Shown piece by piece: positions 1-11,911 of a DNA stretch of 64,000 nt; within the stretch, counting starts at the first letter, position 1, and the number at the start of each line of letters is the position of its first letter. Both the position numbers and the translations under genes were made by a program. Below the pieces are notes generated by a model that searched no databases, had not been told where the DNA came from, and worked only from the letters and a program-made list of their open reading frames with translations. Source of the DNA: Nymphaea colorata. Lineage: Eukaryota > Streptophyta > Magnoliopsida > Nymphaeales > Nymphaeaceae. The stretch covers positions 1 through 64,000 of the forward strand of contig NW_022204968.1 of the NCBI RefSeq assembly GCF_008831285.2. The letters run 5' to 3'.

Positions 1-75
1 CCCAACCCCAACCCCAACCCCAACCCCAACCCCAACCCCAACCCCAACCCCAACCCCAACCCCAACCCCAACCCC
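1..75. repeat. Telomere, (CCCCAA)n
   Basis: About twelve perfect head-to-tail copies of CCCCAA open the window and stop abruptly at TCGCAATCC. This C4A2 unit is the telomere of Tetrahymena-type oligohymenophorean ciliates; spirotrichs use C4A4 and heterotrichs a longer unit. It marks the left end of a macronuclear chromosome. The first gene ends only about 73 bases inside the telomere. Confidence 0.97.
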
Positions 76-148
76 TCGCAATCCAATCCGATGATTGCCA
101 TCTCGATATATAGGCATAGATGATGAAAGATAAGAAAATGATAGATGA

Positions 149-2523
149 TCATATATTATAGAGTAATTTGGGTTTGCGCTTGATCCTGTTGGTCTTGCTC
201 AGCAGTGTGTTTTTTATTTATTTCTCACCCAGCGCATCAGGATTGAACTTCGTGAAGTAGGAGTGAAAGTTGCAGGCCTCATCGCAATCCACGTTATCCC
301 ACAGGGTAAACTGGAAATTAGTGAAAGAGGTTCGCTTCAGGTTCTTAATGTCGTCCCGCAATTGAGTCACCATCTGGATCGTCATCATCATGCTCTCGTT
401 AGATGGCCTCAGATAGCTGTTCCGCGCCTTCATTTGCTGCTGCTGGTCCTTCTCACTCTCGAACCGGCAGTCTTCTCGATCAAATTAGTAATGCTTCTGG
501 AGTCGAGAGGTCAGATTAGAAATCCCTTGAGTTTTTGGACTGGACGATGACCTCACAGCTGACCTGCATTTTATTCCTTTCGAACTTGACTCTAGTCTGT
601 TTGAAGTTGACTTTCTTGGACTTGTTGTACTTGAGCGGGAGTGTCTTCCTGAAGGGTTGGTAGTGTATCCTGGGGCACTAGAAGAGTGTGTGCATCCTAT
701 TATCACAGAAGCGCACTTGACCAGTGCGAACTAGTTGAGCTTGAACCTGCACTTATCGAGCAGCTATCGATACACCTGATAGTCCTTCTTTGATTAAATA
801 ATGGATTACTCGAAGGTGGCCTTGTCCATCTCGTAAATGACTGAATAGTCCAACGATTTTATGTCGTAGTTTAGAGGCTCACTCATCAGATCCAGACAGA
901 CCAGCTTGGATTAGGTCTATAACTGACTGTTGATTCGCTAGATGATGATGTTCCTCAACTTGCTTGGGTATTTGAACGAGTAATGTAGCCCACCTACCCT
1001 GATTGCAGGATGATGAGACTTTGCTGGCTCTAGATTCCCTTTATCATTTGGTCAGGGTGGCAGAAACGAGCTTAGATCTTAAGAGAAAGCTTCTAGATGG
1101 CCTGGTTTCCCATAGGAATCAGATGCCGCAAATTTTTGAATATCTTTAGTTTGCCTACTGCAGGAAGGACGACCGTAACGATTAAGGAAGTTCCTTGAGA
1201 AGTTTTTCTATTCAGTATAGTTAGATGTCTGTTTGATCTTTGATTCCTCGATGATATACCTTGCGATTTCATCGTTGATGGCTTTGGAAACTTTAGATTT
1301 CTTGGATAATGAGCTGAGCAATTTCAACTTGCTATTCCTCTCATTCTATTCCTGCTTGATGTTGTTGATGAGGTTGCCGATATAGTTGATATTATATCCG
1401 AAGAAAACGCAGGCGAAGAAGGAAATTACGATGATGAAGAAAGCCTCAATGGTATTGTTAGCATGCAGATCACCGAATCCGATGGTGAGGATGATAGTGG
1501 TTCCAAAGTAGTAACTCCAGATGTACTGTTCGTACCAATGGAGCTGGTCGATGCTGTTGGGAGTCATCCAGTTGTTCTCGCGGTCCATGAAGGCAATGAA
1601 GATGAGGGTGCAGGCGAGAGGTGGCAGACGAACAGGTTCTTGATGATCACCTTGAACAGGCTCCAGTACTTCACGAGTTGCGATGCGTTCAAATACTGTT
1701 CCTCCAGTTTGTGCAGTTGCTCCACGAAGTGGGAGATGTTAAGGCAGGGGCCTAGAAATAAAATGTTGCCCAGATCGACGTGGCAGTAGCTGAGTACAAG
1801 CGAAAAAGCGGTGGAGAGGAGAATGAAAAATTACAGTACCATTTGGATCTTTTTATCTCGACGCAGCTGCAGATATTTTTATTGGTTGAGAGCGTTATTA
1901 TCGACTGAGAAGTTCTTCTGGACGGTCTCGGCGAAATCTAAAAAACTGAAGATAATTCCAGCCCATTTGAGTCCGTAAAGCAGGACGGTTTCAGAGAGAT
2001 TTTAATAGAGGAGCGAGAGGGGCACGATGAAAAAATAGAGAACGATGAAGATGACCTTTGCGAGGTATATGAAGTCCATAAATTTGGTGTGAAGGTTAAT
2101 TTTGAGTTTTTAGAGAAACCAAATGTTCTAATAGGAGAAAATGTTTTAAAAGGGATTGAATGAGACGGGCGCTCGGAAGGGACTATTCATGGTGGCTTTA
2201 TCGTGAAAAAGTTTGACCATCTCTCTGACTTTTAGTATTTTTCGCATGGGAGGTTTCTCCAGATTTCTACTTCTGTCTATGAGCTGTTATTACTCTTTGG
2301 AAGATTACTTTGAAGTCTTGTTTCGTTTGAGTCTCTTGCTGTGATTTTGGGAGAGGGAGCCCTGCTCGAGCAGAAAATTGAGGGATTTGATGTTGGGGTG
2401 ACCCATATTTTAGAGATTTGATTGCTGCATGTTGCCATTCATCTCCATGCCGGAATCTATCTCGTCGTGGTTTGAATAAAAATCGAGTTAAGGCTAAATA
2501 TTGGCATTCGATGGGCATGCCAT
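149..2523 (-). CDS. Cyclic-nucleotide-type potassium channel (6TM + CNBD)
   Basis: Plasma-membrane K+ channel of the large ciliate EAG/CNG-like family. The soluble N-terminus leads to hydrophobic segments (about 1.7-2.1 kb), then a pore with selectivity filter TIGFGD (about 1.49 kb). A following helix ends NYIGNLINNIKQE. Next come a linker and a cyclic-nucleotide-binding domain with HPDQMI and a turn SG-TAG-V, where TAG fits the conserved Glu. The tail has the ciliate Cys/His motif ending CPRIHYQP. Filter GFGD instead of GYGD is a minor oddity. TAA and TAG occur many times in frame. The start ATG at 2523 follows an in-frame TGA upstream. At least four one-base frame breaks are needed, one exactly at a TGA (955-957). 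The ligand is not certain. Confidence 0.85.
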
Positions 2524-2953
2524 TTGGCCGATTTTATGCAGGCCTCGCCTCTTTTCCATTATCTCGTTATATAACTTATCATATTCAGCAAAATAAACTA
2601 CAGAAAATCAAAATTTTACAGATGAACAGCTCACTCCAATCACGCCCCCGCCCTTCTTTCCTTTTCTCCCGTCTATTTTTGGACTGTTAAGATAAAAATT
2701 GTTTAGAAGTTAAACAAAACTTGCTATTTGTTAGAATTTATTTTACCTTAACCGATATAATTCATACGCTTCAGAAATCAACAAATCATACCCTATACCA
2801 GGACAGACGTCCCCATAATCCTGCACACTTCATTATTATGCCTATTATTCCCAGTTATTTGGCAACGGCAAATTTTGATATTTTGGATCCACTTATTTGA
2901 GATAATCACAAATACCCAAGTATAGGGGGCATTAAAATTATTAGAGATGAAAA
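2524..2953. other. Intergenic, no gene seen
   Basis: AT-rich spacer between two convergently read minus-strand genes. It holds only short ORFs with no recognisable domain or codon character. Confidence 0.6.
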
Positions 2954-3844
2954 TCAATTCAGCAAGACCCCGCAAGAAGTTGAGTACATCTTTCCCCACA
3001 GATATGAGACGTCCAAATTCCCCAACTCCCTTACCACCAGCAAATGAGCGAATATTTTACTCTTTCCGAAGATTCTCTGAAGAATGTCCAGGTTTTGCTA
3101 GAGGTTTTCTTCATTTTAGGCCAGCAACTGCTGGATTGATAGAATTATCTTCTATTTTTCATGAAAATTTTTACACTTTCTCAGCTTTTTCATCAATTTT
3201 AACATATCCTTGTTCAATGACTGATGGTTGAATTCGTACTCGCCCTCAAGGATTCTTGAAATTTCCTACTTTTAGAGATACTGAACATATGTCTTGGAGG
3301 CAGCCTCCATGATCTCTGAGTAGACTGAATCCTCCTGTGCGAATCTGACGAAGATCTATTTTTCGCATCCATCCGTATCCTTAATTTTAGCCTCGCTGAG
3401 TGAGCTGATCTTATGGAGCCAATTCATCACCATGAAATAGCACTTGCATTCAAAAATGAGGGATTTGAGTTGGGAAAGACTCAGGATGGACTTTTTGAGA
3501 TCGTATTTTTATGTGATTTCCTGCAGGAATATGTTTCTGAGGGTGATGGCGTGAAAGACTAGCTCATGCTGGCCATCCCTGCGGCAATTCTCTTGGAAGA
3601 TGGCTTGGTATTCTTCGTAGAGATCATCGATATTGGCATTTTGCAGTCGACTGTATATATCCTTGGCCCACTGGTAACTGAGATATGAAGTTTTTTTGCA
3701 AACTGCCTCTATCTATTTCATAAATTTTTCAAACGACTTTCTGTTCTCGATGTAGATTTTGGAGTGGTAGAGTCTGTGGAGTCTGGAGATGTTCATGGTG
3801 TCACTTTTGAACTTTTTCTAGCGGGCGGAAAAGGAGGATCCCAT
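2954..3844 (-). CDS. Uncharacterised helical protein, predicted N-myristoylated
   Basis: One clean frame of about 296 codons from ATG (3844) to TGA, with no intron or frame break; it is open only if TAA and TAG are sense. The N-terminus MGSSFSAR fits the myristoylation consensus (Gly2, small residue at 6), which suggests membrane attachment. The rest is Leu/Lys/Glu-rich and helical, with evenly spread Cys. I recognise no family. It is a good control gene: its integrity shows that frame breaks elsewhere are not universal. Confidence 0.8.
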
Positions 3845-4106
3845 CTTGGAGCGACAGTGTTAATAAATTCTAAGAATAATATATTATAGCTTAGATGGAC
3901 TTTACGGATTATTCGAATATACTGCAGCCAATTATTTATGACCAATGGATTAAAATATCTGTTTTCTTTTTTTAGTGCAAGAACGGCCAAAAATCTACCA
4001 TCAAATATTACGGTACCGGGAAGAATAAAACTAGCGGTCCAATTCGGCCAAATAGAGTTGGAAAGTAATGGTAGATGAGTTGAATGATTGGTTGGGAATG
4101 AAATAA

Positions 4107-4992
4107 TCAAGAAGAGTCCAAATCAAGTATGATATTATCATCCTAAAAGTCACCAAACATCAGCTATTATTCGAAATCCATATGCTCCTCGTGGGTTGTG
4201 CTTCTATTGACGGTTTCTTCTTCCTTCTTTACCTCCATCCAGCCATTAAATCATCTCTAAATCGAATTCCCCTATAGATTTTCTCGTAGTGGTCGATGTT
4301 TGGGAACAGTCTCTTGATTTAGTTGGTCAGCAGTGACTTTATGGTCGATAGCTTGCTGATCAGCAGTCTCCGGTTGTTGATTTCGTTCCATCTTAGGTAA
4401 AGTTTAAGATCATTTCTTTGGGAATCGAGAAAGTCTTAGAAGAGTCGTAAACGATGCTGTTCTGCAGCTGGTCACGTACGAACTTCTATATTTGCTGACA
4501 TTACTCTCTGGCATCCTCCCGGTGCTTGTCTTTTGTGGAAGTTGCCAATACTTTCTTCTGCTAGAAAGTGGTAGGAAGGGTAAATTTAGATGCGAAATTT
4601 TAGGCTATTTTGGGAAACAGAGGCACGAAAGTACTCAATTTCCGACCTGCCTCTCCGAAACTAAGCTACTATTTCTATTGGATTTTAGATAAGATGGGAT
4701 GCCTTGGATTTATCTTTCGAATTTGCTCCTCTAATTAGGCCACTCTAGCTTACAGTTTATCATTTTGGAGTGTAATTTTGCGAATGATTCCCTTCAGATA
4801 TGAGAAAATTTAATTGAAATTATGGTTGGAGAGGTTTAGATTCTTGATATTCGTGTAGTTGTCTTCTATGAGCAGGTCTTTGAGGGTTTGGATGTTTCTG
4901 AGAAAGGTCTGCTCAGGCGTGATTGTCGATTTGCTTTCTTGGTCTAAGTTGTATCTATCAATATTATCCCTACTATACTTACTTTTTCTCAT
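4107..4992 (-). CDS. Coiled-coil protein, unknown
   Basis: Lys/Glu-rich protein of about 290 residues, start taken at ATG 4990-4992; an in-frame ATG at 5037 is an alternative. It has long amphipathic stretches with leucine heptads and an acidic C-terminus ending DLDSS-stop. Two -1 frame breaks (near 4.43 and 4.25 kb) are inferred from continuity of coiled-coil character, so the middle is uncertain. No family recognised. Confidence 0.6.
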
Positions 4993-5077
4993 AATTGCAG
5001 GCCATATGGTGAGAATGTGTGGTGGAGATGAATGCAAAGTTTTATTTAAGTTTTGGTGGGTGAAGAGTATTGAAATT

Positions 5078-5158
5078 GTCGCTATGGCCGAGTGGTTAAG
5101 GCGACAGACTAGAAATCTGCTGGGGAAACCCGCACAGGTTCGAATCCTGTTGGCGACG
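5078..5158 (+). tRNA. tRNA-Ser(AGA)
   Basis: Complete cloverleaf read by eye: a 7-bp acceptor stem GTCGCTA/TGGCGAC, D-arm TGGCCGAGTGGTTAAGGC, and anticodon arm with loop CTAGAAA, so anticodon AGA at 5111-5113. A long variable arm typical of serine follows, then a T-arm with GTTCGAATC. The discriminator is G and CCA is not encoded. There is no intron. It decodes UCU, and UCC if A34 is inosine. It is not one of the suppressor tRNAs that the reassigned code requires. Confidence 0.95.
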
Positions 5159-5303
5159 CTTTTTTATCACTTCCATCCTTATACTCAAAGCCTATTTTTT
5201 GTGGTATTCCGCGAAACGATGGTCCTTTTCGTTCATTTTTTCCTCATTTTTGGTAGCTTCACCATCAGTTTGGACATTAACTTAAAATAATAACGTAGAG
5301 ACG

Positions 5304-5897
5304 ATGGAATTAAAGAAATAGTTGCTGTAATGGTATAATAGCCAGCTCGAATAGAAGAACCTGTTCCTTTCCTCCCTTTAGGAGCTCTCTACAGGGTACT
5401 ACTTCCTCGAAGTTCTTCACAATTTCCACCCCAAAAATGTAGATCTTTCCAAGGTCTACCTCAAGCCGAAAAATTAGTACGAAGTTCTCCAAAACTACAA
5501 ACTGCTTTCGGGGTGCTTCATCAAGCTGGGATGGAAAAAATTCGATCCTGAGAGATATAGCAAAAGGAAAGAAAAAGATTATCTGTCCCTGGCCCAAATT
5601 TTACGCAAGATCCTGAGTACGAGAAGCATAAAGTAGAGTACCCTGCAGAACAACCTCGACACTACCTTGGAAGAGTTCAAGAACGATGAATAGGTGAAGA
5701 AGGGAGCGCCGCAGGAAAACCAAATGAGGAGCATGCGGATCATGCGGTTGGAGAAGGTCAAGAAGGAGCTTTTGGGCAAGATCATGAGGATCCAGGAGGA
5801 GCTATATAAAGAAGAGGAAGGAGATGATGCGATTTTGGTCCAAAATTTGGAGAGGACCATAAAGTAGATCATAGACGGAAAGGACCACCCAAATTGA
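5304..5897 (+). CDS. EB1-family microtubule end-binding protein
   Basis: About 197 residues in one uninterrupted frame. Residues 1-110 form an EB-type calponin-homology domain. It contains YYFLEVLHNFHP, then VDLSKVYLKPKN, TAG and YEVLQNYKLL. This matches the EB1 pattern in which a Glu precedes the second aromatic/Glu pair, so TAG reads Glu. The second half is a charged coiled coil rich in Met, Arg and Glu. No EB1 C-terminal acidic EEY tail is visible; the protein ends GKDHPN. It probably tracks microtubule plus ends in cilia and cortex. Confidence 0.8.
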
Positions 5898-5997
5898 TAC
5901 TTCTGTTTCTAATCATATGCATCACTCCTTCCCCAAGGATGAAATGAAGTTCGGCTTATATACTGGAATCGCAGATAATAAACATAACTTAAATTAA

Positions 5998-6707
5998 TCA
6001 AACCTTGATGATACTGTTTCTTGACCTCCTGGCCAATTTCAATTTGGGCGGCGCGTATCTCCTGGCTTTGACGACAATTTATTTTTTTGTGCAATATTCT
6101 CCGAAGAAGAATACGGTCATAAACAAGAGGAAAAGGAAGCAGAGGAGGATGACAGCGACGTAGATGAGCATGACGGTGCCACTGGGAATGATTTTGGGTT
6201 TTAGATTTGCCTCATCGTTGTTTGCAACTGATAGAAATACTATGAACGAAACAAGAAAAAGCAGACCAGTTAGGTAAAAGGCTAAATAACAGCACATCTC
6301 CTTCCTCTTCCGCTACCAGTTCTTCTTTATCTGACTGCAGACCAACATCTTACGCTAGTCCTGGTCGTAGTTGTAGTCCGCCTGGCACAGCTCACACTTA
6401 ATGCTCAGTTAACCCTTCTAAACCTTTGTTTTTATCCATTGACTCAGGCATTTTTAGTGGGAGAATTAGACACTGCCGGTGCATTTGCACGGTTTGATCA
6501 TGAAGCTCTAGTCTGACTCTTCCAGGCATATGCGGCACTAGACTATGCGATGCTTGAGAGATGGTCGGGGTATGTTCCATCTGAATGCTTGCTCGATCGA
6601 TGAAGGATTGAAAATTTAGAGAGTCTTTGCGAGTTTCCGTGTCTCATTGGGACTATCTTGACCAAGGGCGAGACGGTGGGGCATGAGGACTCATCGATTT
6701 CTTCCAT
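5998..6707 (-). CDS. RINGv (MARCH-type) E3 ubiquitin ligase with two TM segments
   Basis: N-terminal tail, then a RING-variant zinc domain: CRICLEESD, KPCKCTGSV, a FSH with the ligand His, CLSQWI, and the last pair CELC. Two hydrophobic segments follow (LAFYLTGLLFLVSFIVFL and a second before FLFLLFMTVFFFG), then a basic tail. This is the architecture of MARCH ligases, which ubiquitinate membrane proteins. Two TAA codons lie inside the domain. A -1 frame break near 6555 separates the N-terminal tail from the zinc domain, so that tail is less certain. Confidence 0.85.
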
Positions 6708-7028
6708 CTGTGTTTATTTTGTATTAATCAGAAGCTTATTGATTGATAGAACAAATTCGATAATATAACAATGAGCATTAAATGTTCGGAAAGTATTTGG
6801 ACATTTTAGAACAAGTAAGGGTGCTTTTGCTATACAGAACCCAAAAGGATCCGATTCATCGTTAAAACTAAATTTTGGTATGTTAAATTGCGGAACTTTT
6901 GCATCTCAACCATGAGTAAGCTAGTCTGGATGCCATTATATCTATCATTTGAAGGATGCGCTTCAATAAGTTAATCCGGATGCATATTATCCTGCTAGCC
7001 ATTAATATAAGCAATAGATCCTGATTAA
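6708..7028. other. Intergenic, no gene seen
   Basis: AT-rich spacer between two minus-strand genes; nothing beyond short open frames. Confidence 0.6.
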
Positions 7029-7313
7029 TCATCGATTTTGGTATGCGTTTTGCTGGTATTGCTGCTGGTACGGCTGCTGGTATTGCGTACTTGGGTTCAG
7101 ATTGATTTAGATTGCCCGAGCCTTCTGGATTCTTCTCCTCCTCCGCATGAAAAAAAAGATGATTCCGCCAATAATCATCAGTATGCCTGCGCCCATCACG
7201 TACCAGTACCAGACCGAGCAGGCCGAGCATGGATCTCCACAGGTATTGCATCCGCAGGAGCAAATGGTGACGACGCCTGTATTTGGACATGTGCAAGTAT
7301 ATGTGGTGCCCAT
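7029..7313 (-). CDS. Small Cys-rich single-pass membrane protein
   Basis: About 94 residues in one frame. A Cys-rich head (TCTCPNTG, CSCGCNTCGDPCSACS; nine Cys in 30 residues) leads to a TM segment around YVMGAGILMIIGGIIFFF. Then come five arginines (RRRRR) and a Gln/Tyr-rich tail of QQPYQQQYQQ type. The basic stop-transfer places the tail in the cytosol. No signal peptide is seen; the architecture resembles short palmitoylated or metal-binding membrane proteins. I do not recognise the family. One TAG or TAA is read through near the tail. Confidence 0.75.
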
Positions 7314-7363
7314 TGATTGTGATCAATTAATTAGTGATAAATCTATAATCGTATTGTAAGTTG

Positions 7364-8227
7364 ATGACATCACAACCGCCACAGGCCGGCGCACTCACCT
7401 TCGCCGATAAGCTCGAAAGGTTCCAGACCTTCATCCTCTTCGATTTCTGTAATCAGATCGCGAATTAGACGGACCCAAGGTTCAATTCTTTAGAATCCAA
7501 TTGGACTTCTTCAAAGGCACCACCTTCCTGTGGATCCTTTGGCTCATGTACTACAACCAGAACTACTCTCCCGCCATGTATCTCTACCTCTTCCTCCACG
7601 GCACCTACGGCATCTGTTGGGTCGTCAAGGATTTCTGGTTCCCCGATGCAAAAGTACTCCAGAAGGGATCGATTGGCTCGCAATGCATCCTCTTCGTGTT
7701 GCTCAGCGCATACTGGATGATTCCTGTTCCCCTGGCAGCTGGATACGGTATTTCCCATCCTTCATTGCCAAGGATAATCTTCCTGATCGTTCTATACTTG
7801 ACTGGAGTTATCCTGATGATGGGCGCTGACTACCAGAAGACTACAACTCTCAAGAAGAAAAAAGGTAATTAATATCTTATTTAGGCCTTATTTCGGATGG
7901 ATTTTTCAAGTTAGTAGAAATCCAAACTATTTGGGAGAGATATTCATCTACTCTTCCTTCGTCCTGTGCTCGGGCCACATCCTCGGCTTCATCATCTTCT
8001 ACGGCATGGCTGGACTTCTTTTCACGCTCAATATAATGGTGAAGGAGGAATGCTCCTACAAGAAGAAGGCCGGTTGGGAGGAGTACAGCAAGCAAAGCTA
8101 TATCCTATTCCCCAAGGTGTTTTCCACCCACCTGCTCAACTTCGCCTTCTACGGCGCCCTCGCAATTGCCACTTTCTACTTCCTCAGTCTGGAATCGCCA
8201 TCCACTTTCCTCTACCCCTTCAATTGA
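7364..8227 (+). CDS. Steroid 5-alpha-reductase / DUF1295-like membrane enzyme
   Basis: Polytopic protein of about 280 residues with at least five hydrophobic helices. Its C-terminal block reads SDGFFK, then RNPNYLGE, and later KKAGWEEYSKQSYILFP. This is the signature of the 5-alpha-reductase/DUF1295/isoprenylcysteine methyltransferase fold, so a membrane-embedded lipid-modifying enzyme; substrate unknown. A 20-nt intron at 7865-7884 (gta...tag) joins KKKKG to LISDGFF. Two -1 frame breaks are needed, one near 7.47 kb and one within the RNPNYLGE motif. The start ATG at 7364 is the first in frame. Confidence 0.75.
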
Positions 8228-8284
8228 TTGATTGTCCATGCATACCATCATAGCTATACTTGATGTAAACTGTAAAAAATTAAA

Positions 8285-9217
8285 TCACAGGGCCTCAACG
8301 GACTCGGATTCCGAGTGGACTGAGTTTGACTATTTTTCGCTCTATGTGATCTTATTGATCTTCTTGAGTATTTTCTCAGTGGTTGAGGCATAGGCGCGTT
8401 TGAGGTGGAAGCCAGCGAAGGCAGTGACGGCCTCTCTGAACTTGGTGAAGCCGATGTTCATTCCGAACTGTTTGAGGTGGGCGTAGATGGCATAGAAAAG
8501 CTTGATGCTGTGGTTGGGGGTGAAGGTCATTTCATCATAGATCTTCCTGTCGATCTCCTGGCACCTCTCTGCCATTTTTTCAATGAGCTGCCGTCTATTA
8601 TCCTGAAAATAGTAAGATTTGAATATACCATCGTAAATGAGCTCAATTGCCTGTTTTGGATTGCTGATCTGTCTCCGTTAGGGCTCCACCTCCAGGGGTC
8701 TATCATTAGAGACCTCTTCTTCTTTCTCTGAGGTTGATTCTTCGAGTTTCTATTCTAATTTGACCTGATTACTTGCGGTCTGGGCCTCTCTCTTGAGCAT
8801 GGTTTGATAGGCCACATATTTTCTGTTGAAGGTTTTTTGGTTGAGCTGGTTCATCAGTGAGAAATCCTTCAGTTGAGCCGGATAACACCTGAATATTAAC
8901 AATAAACCACAGCTGCGACCAACTAGCGGACTCCCTTCTGGCGACTGATGCCCTCGCCCACCTTGGCGAGCTTCCTCAGGATATGGTTGACGGTGAGCTG
9001 GAGAAGCTCTCTAGGTATTTGTGGCAGAATTATTCAATTACCTCTATGATTTGGGAGAGGAACTGCGGACTGCAGTCGAAATCAATGGCGGAACCGCCTT
9101 CAACATTCTCCTGCTTGACCGCCCCCCGCGGGAGGGAAGCACCGACTGAGATCGGACAGGCCTTACCTGCGGTTGGAAGCTAGGAGGGAAGGGAAATAGG
9201 AGCGGAAACTGTGCCAT
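8285..9217 (-). CDS. Uncharacterised protein with Ser/Glu-rich tail
   Basis: About 300 residues from ATG 9217 to TGA 8285. A proline-rich start is followed by a helical core (IEVIEKFCHKYLE, HILRKLAKVGEGISRQKG). An acidic linker, a second helical block (IYDEMTFTPNHSIKLFYAIY) and a Ser/Glu tail ending SESESVEAL complete it. A 21-nt intron near 9.15 kb is likely. Three or four frame breaks are inferred, one in a GGGGGG run. No family recognised; a histone-fold-like helix pattern is only an impression. Confidence 0.55.
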
Positions 9218-9283
9218 TCTTTTAAAAAATTATTATAGACTCTCTTATAACATCGTTTGTTTTTGGAAGCTTATGACGTTTCA

Positions 9284-9505
<222 letters not shown>

Positions 9506-9507
9506 GA

Positions 9508-10325
9508 TCAATAGAACATGTGACGCTACTTTTAGCTTCTTTATTACTGCCATCCTTCGATCTTGAACACCTCCGGTTTCTTGGCCTCGCTCTTCGATGA
9601 TTTTTTCGTAAGATACATTCGAAACTTGCTCTGCGCCTTCCTAGTAAGCAAAATTCGCCCTTGTCTTCGGACGTTCTCCGAATGACCCGCAAGGTTTTGA
9701 GTTATTCGGCATCTGCTGCAATTAAGTCTACTTTTTCTTCTGATATTTCTCGAGCTCGGAGGCGCAGCCAAGATCTCTTGAGGAGCTTCAATTTCTCGTT
9801 GAATATTTCGACGTGTTTGGGGATGGAATTGAGGGCCTCGTGGGTGAAGTGAGAGATGGTGAGGAGTTGCTGGGATATCTTGGGCATTTTGAACTGCTTC
9901 AGGACCTCTATCTTTTTCTGGTAGCGCTCAGTGATGTTTTTTTAGATACGATGGAAACCGGCCTTGTTGAGCCGGATCGAGGAATAGGTCTGCAGTCTCT
10001 CTCAGGGTTCTCCTAAATATCCTTGGACGAATTGCACTCGAAGCTCTGCTGAGGAAGGAACACAATTTTTCGCGAGGAGAAATCGTACTCCGAAGATACG
10101 CCCAATTCGACAGTCCCTTCGAGTTCATCATCCTCCTCTCTTCGTTTTCTTCTATTTTGCTCATCTTCCGTTCGCTCCTGGGATCGTTGACAATCTTTTT
10201 GTAGGTGATTTTTGGCTGCAGTGACATTTCTCGGGATATGGCCGGTATCTCGCGATCCAGGGAGGAAAGCTTGTTCAAGTCCTGGATGATTAGCTGGTCT
10301 TTTTGGGTGGGCTTGCCTCAGCCAT
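9508..10325 (-). CDS. Coiled-coil basic protein, unknown
   Basis: Starts MAEASPPKKTS at 10325. It has an acidic middle (EEDDELEGTVELG) and a helical C-terminal half (RYQKKIEVLKQFKMPKISQQ, then KLKLLKRSWLRLRAREISEE). It ends in Lys/Glu-rich residues before TGA at 9508. About five -1 frame breaks are required, so it is one of the most interrupted genes here. No family recognised; it may bind microtubules or nucleic acid, but that is a guess. Confidence 0.5.
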
Positions 10326-10470
10326 GTGTGAGCTTAATTTATTGTATTGATAATAGGATTAATTTAATCATCCAAACAACTTGTCCACCTTACACCTCGT
10401 CCTTATATCAATCCGCCCTGCCTGCCAGTTATCTTTTCGCCTCCATCTAAATCGGAATCTTATAATAATT

Positions 10471-11121
10471 ATGCTTTCATCTGGAAAAGTTGAGATCGTG
10501 ATTGCGCTTCTCCTGCTCCTTGCCCTTGCAGACTCGACGATAATCATAGTGAAGGTGGTGACGTATACGAAGAGGAACAGATAAGTATCTCTAACAAATT
10601 CAAATTCAACTAAGTCATCATCACTAACAAGACGAGAGAATTGGCAGCTAAGCCTATGGCCTTTGACGATATCAACCACATCCCCACCATAAAGATAGAG
10701 TATAGGGCATCATCCAACAGAAGTGGATGCACTTGAAGGGGGAAACAAGCGTCTATATGCTCAAATCAGCAGTAGATGCAAGCCAATTTTCATCATTTTT
10801 ATCAAGTCTAAACCACTCCAGCAAAGACTAGGTCTTCTTGATCCACAAAAAATACGAAGAGATGTGATCAAATCCATTAAAACGGACATAAATTATTGTC
10901 TCTTTGAATAACTATAGCTTAGTCAGTAAACATCAACCTTATCTGTAAAAATGCCTAAAAAACCGCATAAAGGAAGTATAGATGGACAAATAGAGCTACT
11001 TGAGCGTTAGGACAGCAACCATATCTAAATTTTGGCCATAACTGCCATTTTATTTTCATTTCTGACAGTTTCAAAACTGCTCTACTTCTCCTTCCTCAGC
11101 AAAAAGGAGTCGGTAGTGTGA
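10471..11121 (+). CDS. Two-TM membrane protein, unknown
   Basis: An N-terminal hydrophobic segment (VEIVIALLLLLALA) is followed by a soluble domain of about 140 residues and a C-terminal TM (ILAITAILFSFLTVSKLLYF). The tail is short (SKKESVV). Both ends membrane-embedded suggests a lumenal or cytosolic middle domain. Two or three frame breaks are needed, one directly at a TGA. Not assigned to a family. Confidence 0.5.
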
Positions 11122-11172
11122 TTACGGGCACGATAGTGATAAATATAACAATATATAAGATAAATGCCTGGT

Positions 11173-11911
11173 TCAAAAGTTGCATTGCGATGAAAACAGT
11201 TCCATTGGAGGTAAATATTTCAAGCTCACCAACATATTATCCGTATTGTTTTTTGAGTCCTAAAGGTTGAGGAAAGAGTTGTGGCTCACCTAAGATTGGT
11301 TCTCCATCAGTTCGTTGCACCTTCCGAGGGTCTCTCCGAGTTCGTCCTTCAGTTCTGGGTGGTTTCCTTCGATGTTCTTGAGCATGTCTGCGATTTCCTT
11401 GACTTTAGCCTTAACGAAGTTCCTGTACTCTGCGAGTGCGATGTTCTTGGAGAGTTCGTTATCGATGCTGATGTTATCGTCCTTGTATCCCTCGGAGATG
11501 GTCTAAAGGGACAAGCTTTCTTTTTTCGACTTTTTGTTATTTCTTTTGATATTCACCAAATCCTTTCTGAATAAAATGGGGATTACACGCTGCCTCTCCG
11601 AAAGTATTAGTTTTTGAAGTACATATAGTTTTTTTCCTTGACCATCTTGATTACCTTATTGAACTTGTACATGTTGAGCTGCCGGATGAAGGAGGAGAGG
11701 TGCCGGTGCCTGAAGAAGTGCGGCAACACTTTGTCCTCCAGCTTTTTTGGGTTTTTGATGAGGATCTCATTGTCTCCGAACCACGATAGGTAGTCGCTGT
11801 ATTATTTTTGCTGAGTCGGTTGGGGAGTACCTCGAGGATGTGATACAGTTTAATCACAAATTAGGGGATCTTGTCTTTGTAGGGTTCAAATTCTGGGATT
11901 AAAATGTCCAT
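11173..11911 (-). CDS. Heat shock transcription factor (HSF)
   Basis: DNA-binding domain in residues about 15-105: FVIKLYHILE, YSDYLSWFGDNEI, VLPHFFRHRHLSSF, IRQLNMYKFNKV, then FKN-TAA-YFRRG. The FIRQLNMY recognition helix is diagnostic of HSF. Reading that TAA as Glu gives NEYF, as in plant and yeast HSFs. Two 20-nt introns (11811-11830 and 11567-11586) restore the frame exactly. A C-terminal helical region (about 60 residues, LSKNIALAEYRNF onward) is probably the trimerisation coiled coil. Its partner HSBP1 is encoded about 2 kb downstream. Confidence 0.93.

Noticed and set aside
2947-3231. 95-codon plus-strand ORF rich in Pro/Phe
   Set aside because: Shadow of the minus-strand gene at 2954-3844, which has a clean 296-codon frame.
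5078-5158. tRNA as a possible suppressor for UAA/UAG
   Set aside because: The anticodon is AGA and the long variable arm is serine-type.
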